This document shows, one piece after another, positions 9,104 through 17,944 of a stretch of DNA of 58,640 nt. The DNA lies in NCBI GenBank assembly GCA_963575745.1, contig CAUYUJ010005772.1, forward strand, positions 1 to 58,640, written 5' to 3'. Within the stretch, counting starts at the first letter, position 1. Each line of letters opens with the position of its first letter. The DNA is from Prorocentrum cordatum (lineage: Eukaryota > Sar > Dinophyceae > Prorocentrales > Prorocentraceae). Below the pieces are notes generated by a model. The model saw only the letters and a program-made list of their open reading frames with translations. It did not search any database and was not told the DNA's origin. The position numbers were made by a program, and so were the translations under genes.

Positions 9104-9505
9104 CTCACAGATCGATCCGGCTCGAAAAATGGCGCACCGGGGCTCCAGCCATGTTTTCTCACGATGCTACAACGTTTTTTTTTTCGATACGTCGGATCTC
9201 AAGGTTGTGAGCAGGGAGCGTGTCGCGCCGCTCCGCAGGGCGGGAGGCTCGGGGAGGCTCGGGACCTTGGCGCTTGGAAAGGGGGGCGTGGATAGCGTGC
9301 CGCGCCGAAGCTGGCGGAAGAAAAAGCGGCATTGACATAAACTTTCGGCGGTCCACGCGGATGTCTTGGATCTGCGCTGTGCCTCCCTGGCGCCGCCAGG
9401 GGGGCCCAGCGCGGATCCGCGCGGAGCGCAAACAGTTTATGTTTCTGGCGTTGTATCTTATTCGAGAAGCGGCATTGCTCGAGCCGGATCGATCTGTGAG
9501 GGTCC
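9104..9505. repeat. Inverted repeat flanking family A copies
   Basis: ACCCTCACAGATCGATCCGG at 9110-9130 reappears as its complement at 9481-9503, and a variant occurs at 10348-10385. A direct repeat GTGGATAGCGTGCCGCGCCG occurs at 9290 and 9590. Together these indicate local rearrangement involving family A elements. Confidence 0.65.
9311..9462 (-). mobile_element. Introner-like element (family A, copy 3)
   Basis: On the minus strand it runs from GATACAACGCCAGAAACATA to GCCGCTTTTTCTTCCGCCAG. It keeps the CCGCGCGGATCC arm and the GTTTATGT motif near the 3' end that copy 1 also has. The inner palindrome is shorter (CTGGCGCCGCCAG). The 5' end lacks a clear GT. Confidence 0.65.
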
Positions 9506-9679
9506 CGGGGCCCGAGATTGAGCGAACACGCCCGTGGTGAAAAAACTCCAGCGCCAGGATCTCAGGGATGGGCGCTTGGATATGGGGACGTGGATAGCGT
9601 GCCGCGCCGAAGCGTGGTGGGGCAGAACTGGCGGGCCACGAGCAAACCGCGACGGACGATTTGGTGTCGTTCTCGGCCC

Positions 9680-10105
9680 CCTCCTCCTCCTCCTCCTCCT
9701 CCTCCTCCTCCTCCTCGTCCTCCTCCTCGTCCTCCTCCTCCTCCTCCTCCTCCTCCTCCTCCTCCTCCTCCTCCTCCTCCTCCTACTCCTCCCTCGGGGC
9801 CCGTACCCGGCCTCTGGGGGGCACCGTCCACAAAGGCCTCGGGCCGAGAAGCGGGCCCCGGGGGCAAGGGGTCGAGACGTCTCTGGGGGTCCGCGCTGCC
9901 TCCTCCTCCTCCTCCTCCTCCTCCTCCTCCTCCTCCTCCTCCTCCTCCTCCTCCTCCTCCTCCTCCTCCTCCACTCCTCCTCCTCCTCCTCCTCCATCCT
10001 CCTCCTCCTCCTCCTTCTCCTCCTCCTCCGCCTCCTCCTCCTCCTCCTCCTCCCCCTCCTCCTCCTCCTCCTCCTCCCTCCTCCTCCTCCTCCTCCTCCT
10101 CCTCT
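9680..10105. repeat. Two long (TCC)n arrays
   Basis: TCC arrays at 9680-9787 and 9899-10105, with a 110-base non-repetitive spacer. No coding domain is visible in the spacer or in 10106-10520. Confidence 0.95.
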
Positions 10106-10528
10106 GCGGAGGAACCATTGGATACAGTAGGAGCTCGACCACAAAAAGCCTTCCATAAGGAACCCAACCCTGGACCCCAGGACGTCACGCTTTCCACAGC
10201 AAAACCATCACCCAGGGCGCCCTGGAGGCAAGCAGGGTGTTTCTTGGCATGGGCTTCCACTGTATGAACACAAATGAAGACGTCTTGGGTCTGAGATCAA
10301 GGCGCCTCAACTGTTTCGCACCGCGCGGTTCGCTCCGCCTCGGGCCCAGGGGACCCTCAAGGATCGATCCCGCTCGAGATCGGATCTCGGGGAAGGTGTC
10401 CCCAGGACTCCAGGGGAGACCACATGGCCTTCAGAGCGGCCCTGGCGAGGCCCAGGGGTAAACGCGGGGGCTCAAACATGGCGCAAAGGCCCAGCAAGGG
10501 CCCCTGGAGGCTCCTCGCAGGAGAAGGG

Positions 10529-10705
10529 GAGGAGGAGGAGGAGGAGGAGGAGGAGGAGGAGGAGGAGGAGGAGGAGGAGGAGGAGGAGGAGGAGGAGGAG
10601 GAGGAGGAGGAGAGTCCGGAGTCGTCGGAGTCGGAGTCGGAGTCGGAGTCGGAGTCGGAGTCGGAGTCGGAGGAGGAGGAGGAGGAGGAGGAGGAGGAGA
10701 TGGGG
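10529..10705. repeat. (GGA)n / (GGAGTC)n array
   Basis: GGA triplets to 10612, then eight or so GGAGTC units, then GGA again. It encodes poly-Glu/Ser in one frame by composition only. Confidence 0.95.
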
Positions 10706-10794
10706 GAAGAGGAGGAGGTCGACCAGTGCCAAAAAACCTCCCGTCGCGATTGTTTCACGACGCGAGCCAGGACAACCTCCAGCACCTCCCGAGC

Positions 10795-10945
10795 GGAGAT
10801 GGCGGTGGAGCTCCCAATGGGGCCACGAAGCGTGTGAGGGGTGTGCCAAAGCGGAGGGGGAACGGCATGCGAACCATGCCACTGGGGCCTTCGGTGGATC
10901 CCTATGGGCCCACGAAACGTGTGAGGGGTGCGCCAAAGTGAGGGG
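10795..10945 (-). repeat. About 1.6 copies of the 91-base satellite
   Basis: Contains GGGGCCACGAAGCGTGTGAG, GTGCCAAA and CCACTGGGGCCTTCGGTGGA in the order expected for the reverse complement of the satellite at 44340-45256. This is an outlying fragment 33 kb away. 10946-11097 is unremarkable. Confidence 0.75.
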
Positions 10946-11097
10946 AGTGACGGGAGGAGGACCACCTCTGGCAGCGCCAGAGCGGGGATGGCGAGGGCCG
11001 CGCCCCCGCAGGCCTAACTTCGGGCCGCTGCCGCTCGCAGGGCGCGGGAGGCGCGCCAGCAGAGCGGCCTGGGCCGAGATGGGCACGGCTGGTTCCC

Positions 11098-11143
11098 CCT
11101 CCTCCTCCTCCTCCTCCTCCTCCTCCTCCTCCTCCTCCTCCTC
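11098..11143. repeat. (TCC)n microsatellite
   Basis: Pure TCC array of about 45 bases. Confidence 0.95.
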
Positions 11144-11284
11144 CCACTTCTCCAATATACTACGCCCCCTTCTGATTCCGCATTACACGATCAGCTCGTG
11201 TTGGTGCCCACGGTCCTCTTTGGCACTCCCGTCGGCGGATAGGGCAGAATTCAGGGCAAATGAGAAACTCGACGTTGGGGCCAG

Positions 11285-11445
11285 TGCTTTTGCTTGGCAT
11301 TGCTTGGCATTGGCACTGCTTGGCGCTGCTTGGCATTAATTGGCGCTGCCCTGCATCGATCTGCCTTGCTTGGCACTGCCTGGCGCTGCCTGGCCCTGCT
11401 GGGTGCTCGGCTCTGCTTGGCGGTGCTGGGCATCGCTTGGCACGC
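11285..11445. repeat. TGCTTGGC(A/G)CTGC minisatellite
   Basis: About twelve imperfect copies of a 10-15 base unit built on TGCTTGGCNCTGCC. It lies downstream of the AAR2 stop codon. Confidence 0.9.
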
Positions 11446-11556
11446 GGGCGCTTTTCGGCCACGCGCCACGCACGAGCGCTCCCGCACCGTAGTGCCTGCG
11501 CAAGGGGAGGCTCCTCGGGCGCGCGTGCGCCGGTCACCACGCCTGCCCAGGATGCT

Positions 11557-12507
11557 CTAGTCCATCTCGCGGAGATCTGGGCTTCCGATCTGGATCAGGT
11601 CCCGGCCGCCCTCGTCCACCACCTGGGGGGCGTCCTCACCGAGGAGGGCCAGATCCTCGGTCGAGATGCCGAACTTCTGCTGCACCAGCTCGCGCAGCTT
11701 CTCGCAGCGCTTGCGCAGCTTGGGCGGTGACGCGTCCGTGTCGCACACCTCCAGAAGCTGCAGCGCGCAGGCGCCCATGAAGTTGTCCCTCGTGAGGTCG
11801 ACGCCGAACAGGTCCGACGGCGCCTGGCTCAGCTGGGCAAAGAAGGCGCGGCAGAGCTCACCGAAGAGGGTGGGGCGGGTCGCCACGGCAGACTCGCAGC
11901 TGCACAGCAGCTGCAGCAACGCCCTCCACTGGTCGAAGCCGTCGCAGTTCTGCCCGAGAAGGAACGCGATATACGCCAGCTGGAGCTCCCCCAGGATGCC
12001 GAGCTCGTCCCCCCCGTACTCGCGAGCGATCATCTGCTCCAGCTGGGTGCTGCCGTCCATGTGCAGGCGCGTGGTCTCCTCCGGGCTCTTCCCGGTCCTC
12101 TTGCGACCCCTGGGCACGGCCGAAAAAAACAGGCCGCCCCCGCGGCTGCCGCCGGAGTTCGACTCCAGCTGCTCCCCGTGGGGCCTCCGCGCCTCCGCCC
12201 TCGGCGCCTCCGCTGGCGCTCCGCCCTCCGCCCGGCCGTCGGCCATCGAGACGTCCGCGTCGCCGCCTGCGCGGCCACCCTGCGCCGGGGCCGCCTCCGC
12301 CCAGGCGCCGCCCTGCGGTGGATGGTCGTCGTACTCGGCCCTCTTGGAGCGCACCGTCTTGGCCACCGGCTCCACCTTGCTGACGACCTGCAGGGTCGCG
12401 TACCTCGTGAGCTCCGCCCACTCCTCGGACAGCTGCAGCGGGTAGGGGCCCAGGCGCGCGTCGAAGTCGAAGCAGCGTACCCCGTCCGCGTACCGGGCCT
12501 CCTCGTC
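11557..12507 (-). CDS. AAR2: AAR2 exon 3
   Basis: Starts DEEARYADGVRCFDFDARLG after acceptor TTTCCCCAG and stays open for 316 codons to REMD and TAG. Includes the charged linker and the C-terminal helical domain. Confidence 0.92.
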   Translation of the reverse strand, partial: DEEARYADGVRCFDFDARLGPYPLQLSEEWAELTRYATLQVVSKVEPVAKTVRSKRAEYDDHPPQGGAWAEAAPAQGGRAGGDADVSMADGRAEGGAPAEAPRAEARRPHGEQLESNSGGSRGGGLFFSAVPRGRKRTGKSPEETTRLHMDGSTQLEQMIAREYGGDELGILGELQLAYIAFLLGQNCDGFDQWRALLQLLCSCESAVATRPTLFGELCRAFFAQLSQAPSDLFGVDLTRDNFMGACALQLLEVCDTDASPPKLRKRCEKLRELVQQKFGISTEDLALLGEDAPQVVDEGGRDLIQIGSPDLREMD

Positions 12508-13311
12508 CTGGGGAAACCAACAAAAGGCACCGATACCGCTGCTCCCCAGACCTCTCCCGGGGTGCGCTCTGACCAGGATTTCGGAGCGAATCCAGCGGTG
12601 GCGAGGAGGGCCACCGAGGAGGCCCACACAGGGGAGAGCGGGCGAGGGGGTAGAGGTATGGGTAGCTTTCCCCCCTCCGACGTCCGGGCTCTCCAGCCTG
12701 GTCAGCTCCTCGGCCTCGGGGTCCCAGCGGAACACGGAGACGTCGCGGGGGCGCATCCACAGGAAGAAGCCCGTGCGGGACAGCCCCACCTCCTCGGAGC
12801 TCGCGCTGCAGTAGATGTAGTGGAGCCCTGGAGGCACCTGGGGAGGAGGAGGAGGAGGAGGAGGAGGAGGAGGAGGAGGTGGAGGAGGTGGAGCCCTGGA
12901 GGCACCTGGGGAGGCAAAGAACATAGCGACACCACAACTCCCGAGACCTCGGCCAGGGTGCGTCCTCAAACCAGATTTTCGAGGAGAGCCCAGCCGTGCC
13001 GACGAGGTCTCTCCAGGACGACCCTCCTCCTCCTCCTCCTCCTCCTCCTCCTCCTCCTCCTCCTCCCTCCTCCTGCTCCTCTCCTCCTCCTCCTCCTCCT
13101 CCTCCTCCTCTCCTCCTCCTCCTCCTCCTCCTCCTCCTCCTCCTCCTCCTCCCCCTCCTCTGAGCACCAGCTTCACCCCCATGAAGCGCGGGCCCACCGA
13201 CCAGGCCGAGTAGTCGATGCCGAACAGCATGCTCTCCGGGCAGTCCAGGCACAGCACCGCGCAGCCCTGCTCCTGCAGCCTCTGCACCTCCTCGGTCCTC
13301 TGCGTCTGCAT
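11557..13311 (-). CDS. AAR2: AAR2 splicing factor (U5 snRNP assembly)
   Basis: AAR2 is a cytoplasmic U5 snRNP assembly factor that holds Prp8 and is later exchanged for Brr2. Three phase-0 exons (13311-13168, 12837-12682, 12507-11557) encode 416 aa, against about 380-390 in animals. The N-terminal domain shows FGIDYSAWSVGPRFMGVKL, then VPPGLHYIYC, then RTGFFLWMRPRDVSVFRWDP, then DFDARLGPYPLQ. All match AAR2. Residues about 150-240 are a low-complexity Ala/Gly/Arg linker that explains the extra length. The C-terminal helical domain has LGILGELQLAYIAFLLGQN, then FDQWRALLQLLC. ATG at 13311 gives the expected short N-terminus; an upstream in-frame ATG near 13413 is possible. The gene ends with TAG at 11557. 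Confidence 0.93.
   Translation of the reverse strand: MQTQRTEEVQRLQEQGCAVLCLDCPESMLFGIDYSAWSVGPRFMGVKLVLRGGGGGGGGGGGGGGGGEEEEEEEEEERSRRREEEEEEEEEEEEEEGRPGETSSARLGSPRKSGLRTHPGRGLGSCGVAMFFASPGASRAPPPPPPPPPPPPPPPPPQVPPGLHYIYCSASSEEVGLSRTGFFLWMRPRDVSVFRWDPEAEELTRLESPDVGGGKATHTSTPSPALPCVGLLGGPPRHRWIRSEILVRAHPGRGLGSSGIGAFCWFPQDEEARYADGVRCFDFDARLGPYPLQLSEEWAELTRYATLQVVSKVEPVAKTVRSKRAEYDDHPPQGGAWAEAAPAQGGRAGGDADVSMADGRAEGGAPAEAPRAEARRPHGEQLESNSGGSRGGGLFFSAVPRGRKRTGKSPEETTRLHMDGSTQLEQMIAREYGGDELGILGELQLAYIAFLLGQNCDGFDQWRALLQLLCSCESAVATRPTLFGELCRAFFAQLSQAPSDLFGVDLTRDNFMGACALQLLEVCDTDASPPKLRKRCEKLRELVQQKFGISTEDLALLGEDAPQVVDEGGRDLIQIGSPDLREMD
12508..12681 (-). other. AAR2: AAR2 intron 2
   Basis: 174-base GT-AG intron ending TTGGTTTCCCCAG. 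Its last 100 bases (12508-12609) align with intron 1 of the same gene. Confidence 0.85.
12682..12837 (-). CDS. AAR2: AAR2 exon 2
   Basis: Fifty-two codons, VPPGLHYIYC to TRLESPD. Acceptor CCCAG|GTGCCT and donor GAC|GTCGGA, both phase 0. Confidence 0.88.
12821..12914 (-). repeat. AAR2: Duplicated AAR2 exon 2 acceptor
   Basis: TGGAGCCCTGGAGGCACCTG plus GGGAGG occurs at 12821-12846 and again at 12889-12914. It carries the acceptor CCCAG and the first coding bases of exon 2. A GGA array separates the copies. The upstream acceptor would start the exon at 12905, 68 bases earlier, and would break the frame. Confidence 0.9.
12838..13167 (-). other. AAR2: AAR2 intron 1 (homologous to intron 2)
   Basis: GT-AG intron. 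It begins with (GGA)n (plus-strand TCC at 13021-13160), then a block at 12907-13008 that aligns with intron 2, then a duplicated acceptor region, then (TCC)n on the coding strand (plus-strand GGA, 12841-12880) running into CCCAG. Confidence 0.85.
13168..13311 (-). CDS. AAR2: AAR2 exon 1
   Basis: Forty-eight codons from ATG (MQTQRTEEVQRLQEQGCAVL) to GVKL. The donor is CTG|GTGCTC, followed almost at once by (GGA)n. Confidence 0.88.
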
Positions 13312-13320
13312 CCCGCGACC

Positions 13321-13905
13321 CGATCGGGCCCGCGGCGGGGGGGGAGGGAAGGGAGCGGCAGGTACGTGCCGCGACGACCCCGGCGTCGGCGGCTCTTCGA
13401 TCTTCAGATGGTTCCACATTGGCCGACTCTGGGCCGCTGGAGGCGTTCCACCTTGAACGCCCGCGGCGGGGTCGCTGCCGCGTCGGCGCGACGCGGACCC
13501 TCCGGAGGGAGGCGAAGGGCAGGAGGAGGGGGGAGGGGAGGGGGGAGGCGCCAGGCAGGGCTGCGGCCAACGCGCCGCCCTGGGCCAGCAAGGCCACGGG
13601 ACCGACCTGGCCGAGTGCGTCTCGGCAGCCGTGGGCCACCCGTGCGCTCGAGACTCCCGTGTGGACGGGTCCTGCTGCCAGCACTCCCCGGCAGGCGCTC
13701 TGCACGAAGGTGCCCGCCGCGCCTCGGGGAGACCCGTCGAGGCCAGGCTCCCGAGGCTGAGCTTCTGAACCGACCAGCCGTGCGTGCTCGTGGAGCCCGA
13801 CTCCCTCTGGGCTTCCGTGGCGGCGCTGCCATATGCGGCTCCCTGGGCGTCCGTGATGGAGCCCGACTCTCTCTCTGGGCTTCCGTGACGGTGATGTCGT
13901 GCAGC
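13321..13905. other. Upstream region of AAR2, no gene recognised
   Basis: GC-rich DNA with a partial tandem repeat of GGAGCCCGACTC...CTGGGCTTCCGTG at 13794-13890. No TATA-like or other core promoter is identifiable. Confidence 0.5.
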
Positions 13906-13907
13906 CG

Positions 13908-13998
13908 ATGCGATGCGATGCGACCACCGTTGCGGACCGCGCCCGGGCCCAGCTTGGGCCAGGCGGGTGAGACCGTGGCCTCGAGACTCTGGCCTGTC
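13908..13998 (+). repeat. Dispersed repeat (family E, copy 1)
   Basis: Runs GATGCGATGCGACCACCGTT, then GCGGACCGCGCCCGGGCC, then GAGACTCTGGCCTGTCTGGA. It matches 44215-44300 in the same orientation. Confidence 0.8.
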
Positions 13999-14018
13999 TG
14001 GACAGATGCACTGCTGCA

Positions 14019-14200
14019 GGCCTACTGGATGGGGTCCGAGTAGATGGGGTTGAAGGATCGCGCCACATCGCCAATGCATCGGCGATGCATCCGCGACGTC
14101 GGCGTGTCGGCGTGGAGAACATTTGGCCCCACATCGACTCGCATCGCCGATGCATCGCGATCCTGCAACCTCGTCTACTCCGACCCCATCTAGGTGGTCT
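14019..14200. mobile_element. Inverted-repeat element (family B, copy 2)
   Basis: Ends AGGCCTACTGGATGGGGTCC and GACCCCATCTAGGTGGTCTAG, with the CATCGGCGATGCATC core. Similar to 8202-8423 but about 40 bases shorter. The stretch 14201-14620 after it has no recognisable gene. Confidence 0.75.
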
Positions 14201-14624
14201 AGAACTGCGGGACACATAACAATTCAGGAGGAGAGGAGGAAGACAAGGGCAACGGGGCAATGGTGGCAAAGGAGCATTGAAGAAGTCCGCCACCCAGCTG
14301 TCGCATCTCACGGGGGTGCCAAGTACGCCGTGCCGCCTGGCGGGGTCCTCGGCGGCGGTTGCCTCCCGAGCAGCCAGGCCTGGGCTCGCCTTGGTACCAG
14401 CCGGCGGCTTTGGGGCTGATGGGGAGTTTCTGTGTGCAGAAGAAGGGGCGTGTGCTTCTGGGCGTAAGGAAGATGTGCATAGAGGAAGGGGCATGTGCCC
14501 GTGGGATAAAGAAGAATGAGCGGGAGGCGGTGGCATCCAGCCCCTCCCGCTCCCATGCTGGCAACATCCGCCTTCTCCCCCACATCCTCCCAGGAAATCG
14601 CGTGGGGTCCCTGGAGGGCGTTCC

Positions 14625-14855
14625 TCCTCCGCCTCCTCCTCCGCCTCCTCCGACTCTCCTCCCTTTCCTTCTCCTCCTCCTCCTCCTCCTCCTCCTCCTC
14701 CTCCTCCTCCTCCACCTCCACCTCCACCTCCACCTCCACCTCCACCACCCTTTCTCCTCCTCCTCTTCCTTCTCCTCTTCCTCCTCCTCTTCCTCCCCCT
14801 CCTCCTCCCCTCCTCCTCCTCCTCCTCCTTCGCCTCCTCCTCCTCCTCAATTCCC
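14625..14855. repeat. (TCC)n / (CCACCT)n array
   Basis: TCC triplets with a CCACCT block at 14710-14745 and TCTTCC variants after it. Confidence 0.95.
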
Positions 14856-14899
14856 TTTCCATGATACCGGAGAAAAGCCCTAATCATATTTTTGTTGGG

Positions 14900-15140
14900 G
14901 CAATGTGGCTATATGGGCTATATATGGCTGTAGGGGTATAGTGATATAGGGCTATTGGGCTATTGGGCTATAGGAGCTATAGAACCTTAGGGCTATAGGG
15001 CTATAGGGCTATAGAGCTATAGGGCTATAGGAGGGCTATAGGGCTCTAGAGCTATAGGGCTCTAGGGCTATAGGGCCATAGTGCTATACGGCTGTAGGGC
15101 TATAGGGCTATAGGGCTATAGGGCTACTGGGCTATTGGGC
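14900..15140. repeat. GGGCTATA minisatellite
   Basis: About thirty copies of an 8-10 base unit, GGGCTATA with a variable A, G or TT. Unlike the surrounding DNA it is AT-balanced. Confidence 0.95.
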
Positions 15141-15300
15141 TATTGGGCACCCCCGGGCACCGGGGCGCACCCCCGGGCACCCGTGCCCGGCCACCGAAAT
15201 CGGCCACGCACCTCACCGGCCACCCGGGCACCCGGGCACCGCCGGGCACCCAGGAACCCGGGCACCCGGGCCCGGCCACCGAAATCGGCGACAAACCTCA
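15140..15300. repeat. GGGCACCC(GGGCACC) repeat with duplicated CCACCGAAATCGGC
   Basis: Irregular GGGCACC units. GGCCACCGAAATCGGC occurs twice, about 85 bases apart. Confidence 0.8.
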
Positions 15301-15419
15301 CCTAACCCTTTAATCCGCTAGGACCCCTACAGAGGCAAGCTCTGATTGGGGAATATCCTGTCGCACTCCGAAGCTGGTCGAAAAGACGGACCGGACATTT
15401 CTCCGTAGATTCCCCCACC

Positions 15420-16146
15420 ATTTCTGATCCTGAAGCTTCAAAGCTGGACCAGTTTCATGTATTGAGGGCGGGCCACTTGAAAAATGTGGCTCTCGCCTTA
15501 GCGCCGTGCAAACTCGTTTTTAACAATTTCAAGAACTTCACGAATTGAGGGCGGGCCGCTTCAAAAATGTGGCTCTCGCCGTAGCGCCGCGCACACTCGT
15601 CTTAAACCGGTGCAAAAGCTTAATGTAATGAGGGCGGTTCTTTTCAAAATGTGGTTCTCGCCTTTGCTCCGCGCACACTCGCTTGATAATGAAATCACGG
15701 ATTCGCATGGCTGCCGTACCAGAGACGGTGTTTTGGAGCGATTCGGCATTCAAGGCGCAACAGTAGTTACAGTGACTCGCGGTGTCGAAATCCCAAGAAT
15801 CGTGTCACGATTCAAGACCGTCAGGACGCAACAGTCAAGTTGACTCGTTGCGTTGGAGTTTCGATAATGGTGTGTTGGCACGCCTCAAGATCTTCAAACG
15901 GTTGTCTCCCAACTGGGCACTTCCCCTAATTAGCGAATATGAATCCATGTAAGCGGCCTGTGAAGAGGGAGCTTGGATGGAGGTTATATTCCGACATCGT
16001 TGATGAGGCTTGGGTTTGCACTGATCCTCCTCCTCCTCCCCCTCCTCCTCCTCCGCCTCCTGTTCCTCCTTTTCTTCCTCCTCCGCTCTTCCCTCCTCCT
16101 CCTCCTCCTCCTCCTCCTCCTCCTCCTCCTCCACCACCCCTCCTCC
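15420..16146 (+). mobile_element. Composite element with 76-79 base tandem units (family F, copy a)
   Basis: Three tandem units (15440-15690), each with GAGGGCGG, TCAAAATGTGGCTCTCGCC and GCGCCGCGCACACTCG. Then come CGCAACAGT...GACTCG segments, a CCTGTGAAGAGGGAGCTTGG block at 15959, GAGGCTTGGGTTTGCACTGA at 16004, and a (TCC)n tail to 16146. The same order recurs at 49737, 52480 (minus strand) and 58640 (minus strand). Confidence 0.8.
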
Positions 16147-16244
16147 CACGAGGCGTCAGGTCCATGGGCCCAAGCCGGTGCCCGTTTCTGACCTGACCCC
16201 AGACGCCGTGTAGCCCGTCGGCGGGCCACGGTGCATCCCGCGAC

Positions 16245-17801
16245 ATGGATGGCGCCTGCGCCGCACTGCCCTGCGAGGTGGGCGCGGCCTCGCCGTCCCG
16301 TTCGGCCCGCAGAAGAAGGAGAGCGGCGGTGGTGGCGATCCGCCACGCGCAGCGTGCAGCTTGCGCGCTGTCCGCCTCGCTTGGGCTGTCGATGCCCATG
16401 GACTGGGTGGAGGTCGACGCGGGCCAGGGAGATGAGCCTGGAGTGTGGCACATCCCTGCTGCCGACACGCTGCACTGTGACGCGATTGCCTGGGCAGCCG
16501 CAGCATTCGCAGATGGTGTCGCTGCGGGCTGTCACATCGTCCCTCTTCTCCGTGGCGACGACGCGGAGCCCGAGGACCAGGGCAGGATGCTCGACACCTT
16601 CGACGCAGTGGTGAGCACCATGCGAAGGTGAGCTTCAACGACTTCCCGCTGGTCGACGGGGACCAGCCGAGCACGAAGAGCAACCAAGGCAGTACCCAGA
16701 ACGCTTACGAGACGGAGGTGAACTCGGGCGACGTGCTGCAGATCCTTGCGCGGTGGGGGGCCGCACAAACAACCCCCAAAATCGCGGAGCCCATGAGCCA
16801 GGGCAGGATGCTCAACACCTTCGGCACGGAGCTGAGCGCCGACGGCAACCTGGAGGCCGACGGGGCGCAGGTGAGCATCGACAACAGCCCGCTGGTCGAC
16901 GGGGGCCAGCAGAGTTTCAAGGGCTACCAGGGCAGTGCCCTCCCCACCTACCTGACGGAGGTGAGCAAGAGCGACGTGCTGCAGGACCTTGCGCGGTGGG
17001 GGGCCGCACAAACAACCCCCAAAATCGCGGAGCCCGTGGGCCAGGGCAGGATGCTCGACACCTTCGGCACGGAGCTGAGCGCCGGCGGCAATCTGGAGGC
17101 CGACGGGGCGCAGGTGAGCATCGACAACAGCCCGCTACACGACGGGGGCCAGCAGAGTTTCAAGGGCTACCAGGGCAGTACCCACTAACACCCACCTGAC
17201 GGAGGTGAGCAAGGGCGACGTGCTGCAGGACCTGGCGCGGTGGGGGGCCGCACAAACAACCCCCAGAGACACCGAGGTGGTCTTGGACGGCAAGGCGACC
17301 AACATCGATGCGTACGAGGCGACCGCAGGCGAGCCGTGCACAGGCTGGCAATGGTGGCGTGCGCGACATGAGATAGCGGACGAGTGGATTTTCGAGATCG
17401 CCCTGGCGGCGGGCTGGGCCAGGCAGGACAGCTTTGGTCCGCGCGCCCAGCCGCTCAACCGCGCGCTGGCCATGACACGGGCCAGCGCGCACAAGCACCC
17501 CCTGCTCCACGGCTGGGTCGACTACAGGACCAACCGCATTGGCATGGGGCTGCAGACATGGGGGCACTCGGCGCCCATGTGGGGCGAAGGTTTCTTCGTG
17601 AACGACATGTGCCCGTTTGGGCACAGGCATTTCGCCGACGACTCACTGGTCGTCGACGACGTCCTTCAGAAGGAGGTGCAGCTCGAGCGGACCAGAGCGA
17701 CCTGGCGCTCGATCGTGAGGCGGCGTGCAGGGCCGCAGCCGAGGGAGTGCGCAGAGCAGGCCGAGGAGGAGGCCACGAAGTTCAGCGTGCAGGGCCGCTG
17801 A
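16245..17801 (+). CDS. Unknown protein with duplicated exon-intron unit
   Basis: Unspliced, this region breaks into three frames. Using four GT-AG exons (16245-16610, 16742-16870, 16985-17113, 17229-17801), every junction is phase 0 and one 398-aa frame results. Introns begin GTGAGC and end CTGCAG and are 131, 114 and 115 bases. Exons 2 and 3 each encode a 43-aa repeat (LARWGAAQTTPKIAEP, then GRMLNTFGTELSA, then GNLEADGAQ). The C-terminal part has GEPCTGWQWWRARHEIADEW and GEGFFVNDMCPFGHRHFADD, with no family recognised. An in-frame acceptor-like GACCCCAG at 16195-16202 means exon 1 could extend upstream, with the composite element in an intron. Confidence 0.7.
16742..17228 (+). repeat. Tandem exon+intron duplication (243/244 bases)
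   Basis: 16742-16984 and 16985-17228 are near-identical: 129-base exon plus 114- or 115-base intron. The one-base length difference lies in the intron (AGTACCCACTAACACC against AGTGCCCTCCCCACC). There it creates a TAA and a frame shift that splicing would remove. Confidence 0.88.
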
Positions 17802-17851
17802 TCGGGCGCACGGTGGCGCCCCTCCCTTCTCTCCTGCCTGTGCTTCCCTCC

Positions 17852-17897
17852 TGCAGCTGGCACGCTCGGCATTTATCGGAGGAGCACCAAAAAAACC
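17852..17897 (+). promoter_or_regulatory. 3' block shared with retroelement E1
   Basis: CTGCAGCTGGCACGCTCGGC and TCGGAGGAGCACCAAA lie about 50 bases after the stop of the unknown gene. Nearly the same order, CGCAGCTGGCATGCTCGGC and TCGGAGGAGCACGAAA, lies just after the last open frame of E1 at 25729-25772. It may be a 3' processing or retrotransposition signal; this is inference. Confidence 0.5.
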
Positions 17898-17944
17898 CTC
17901 CCCCCACGTCCTCCTTCTTGCGCATCCTCGTCATCGTCCTCGGG

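Noticed and set aside
16628-17188. 187-codon unspliced frame across the duplicated unit
   Set aside because: It runs through two segments with perfect intron ends and stops at a TAA inside the third. The spliced model gives a longer frame with matching phases.
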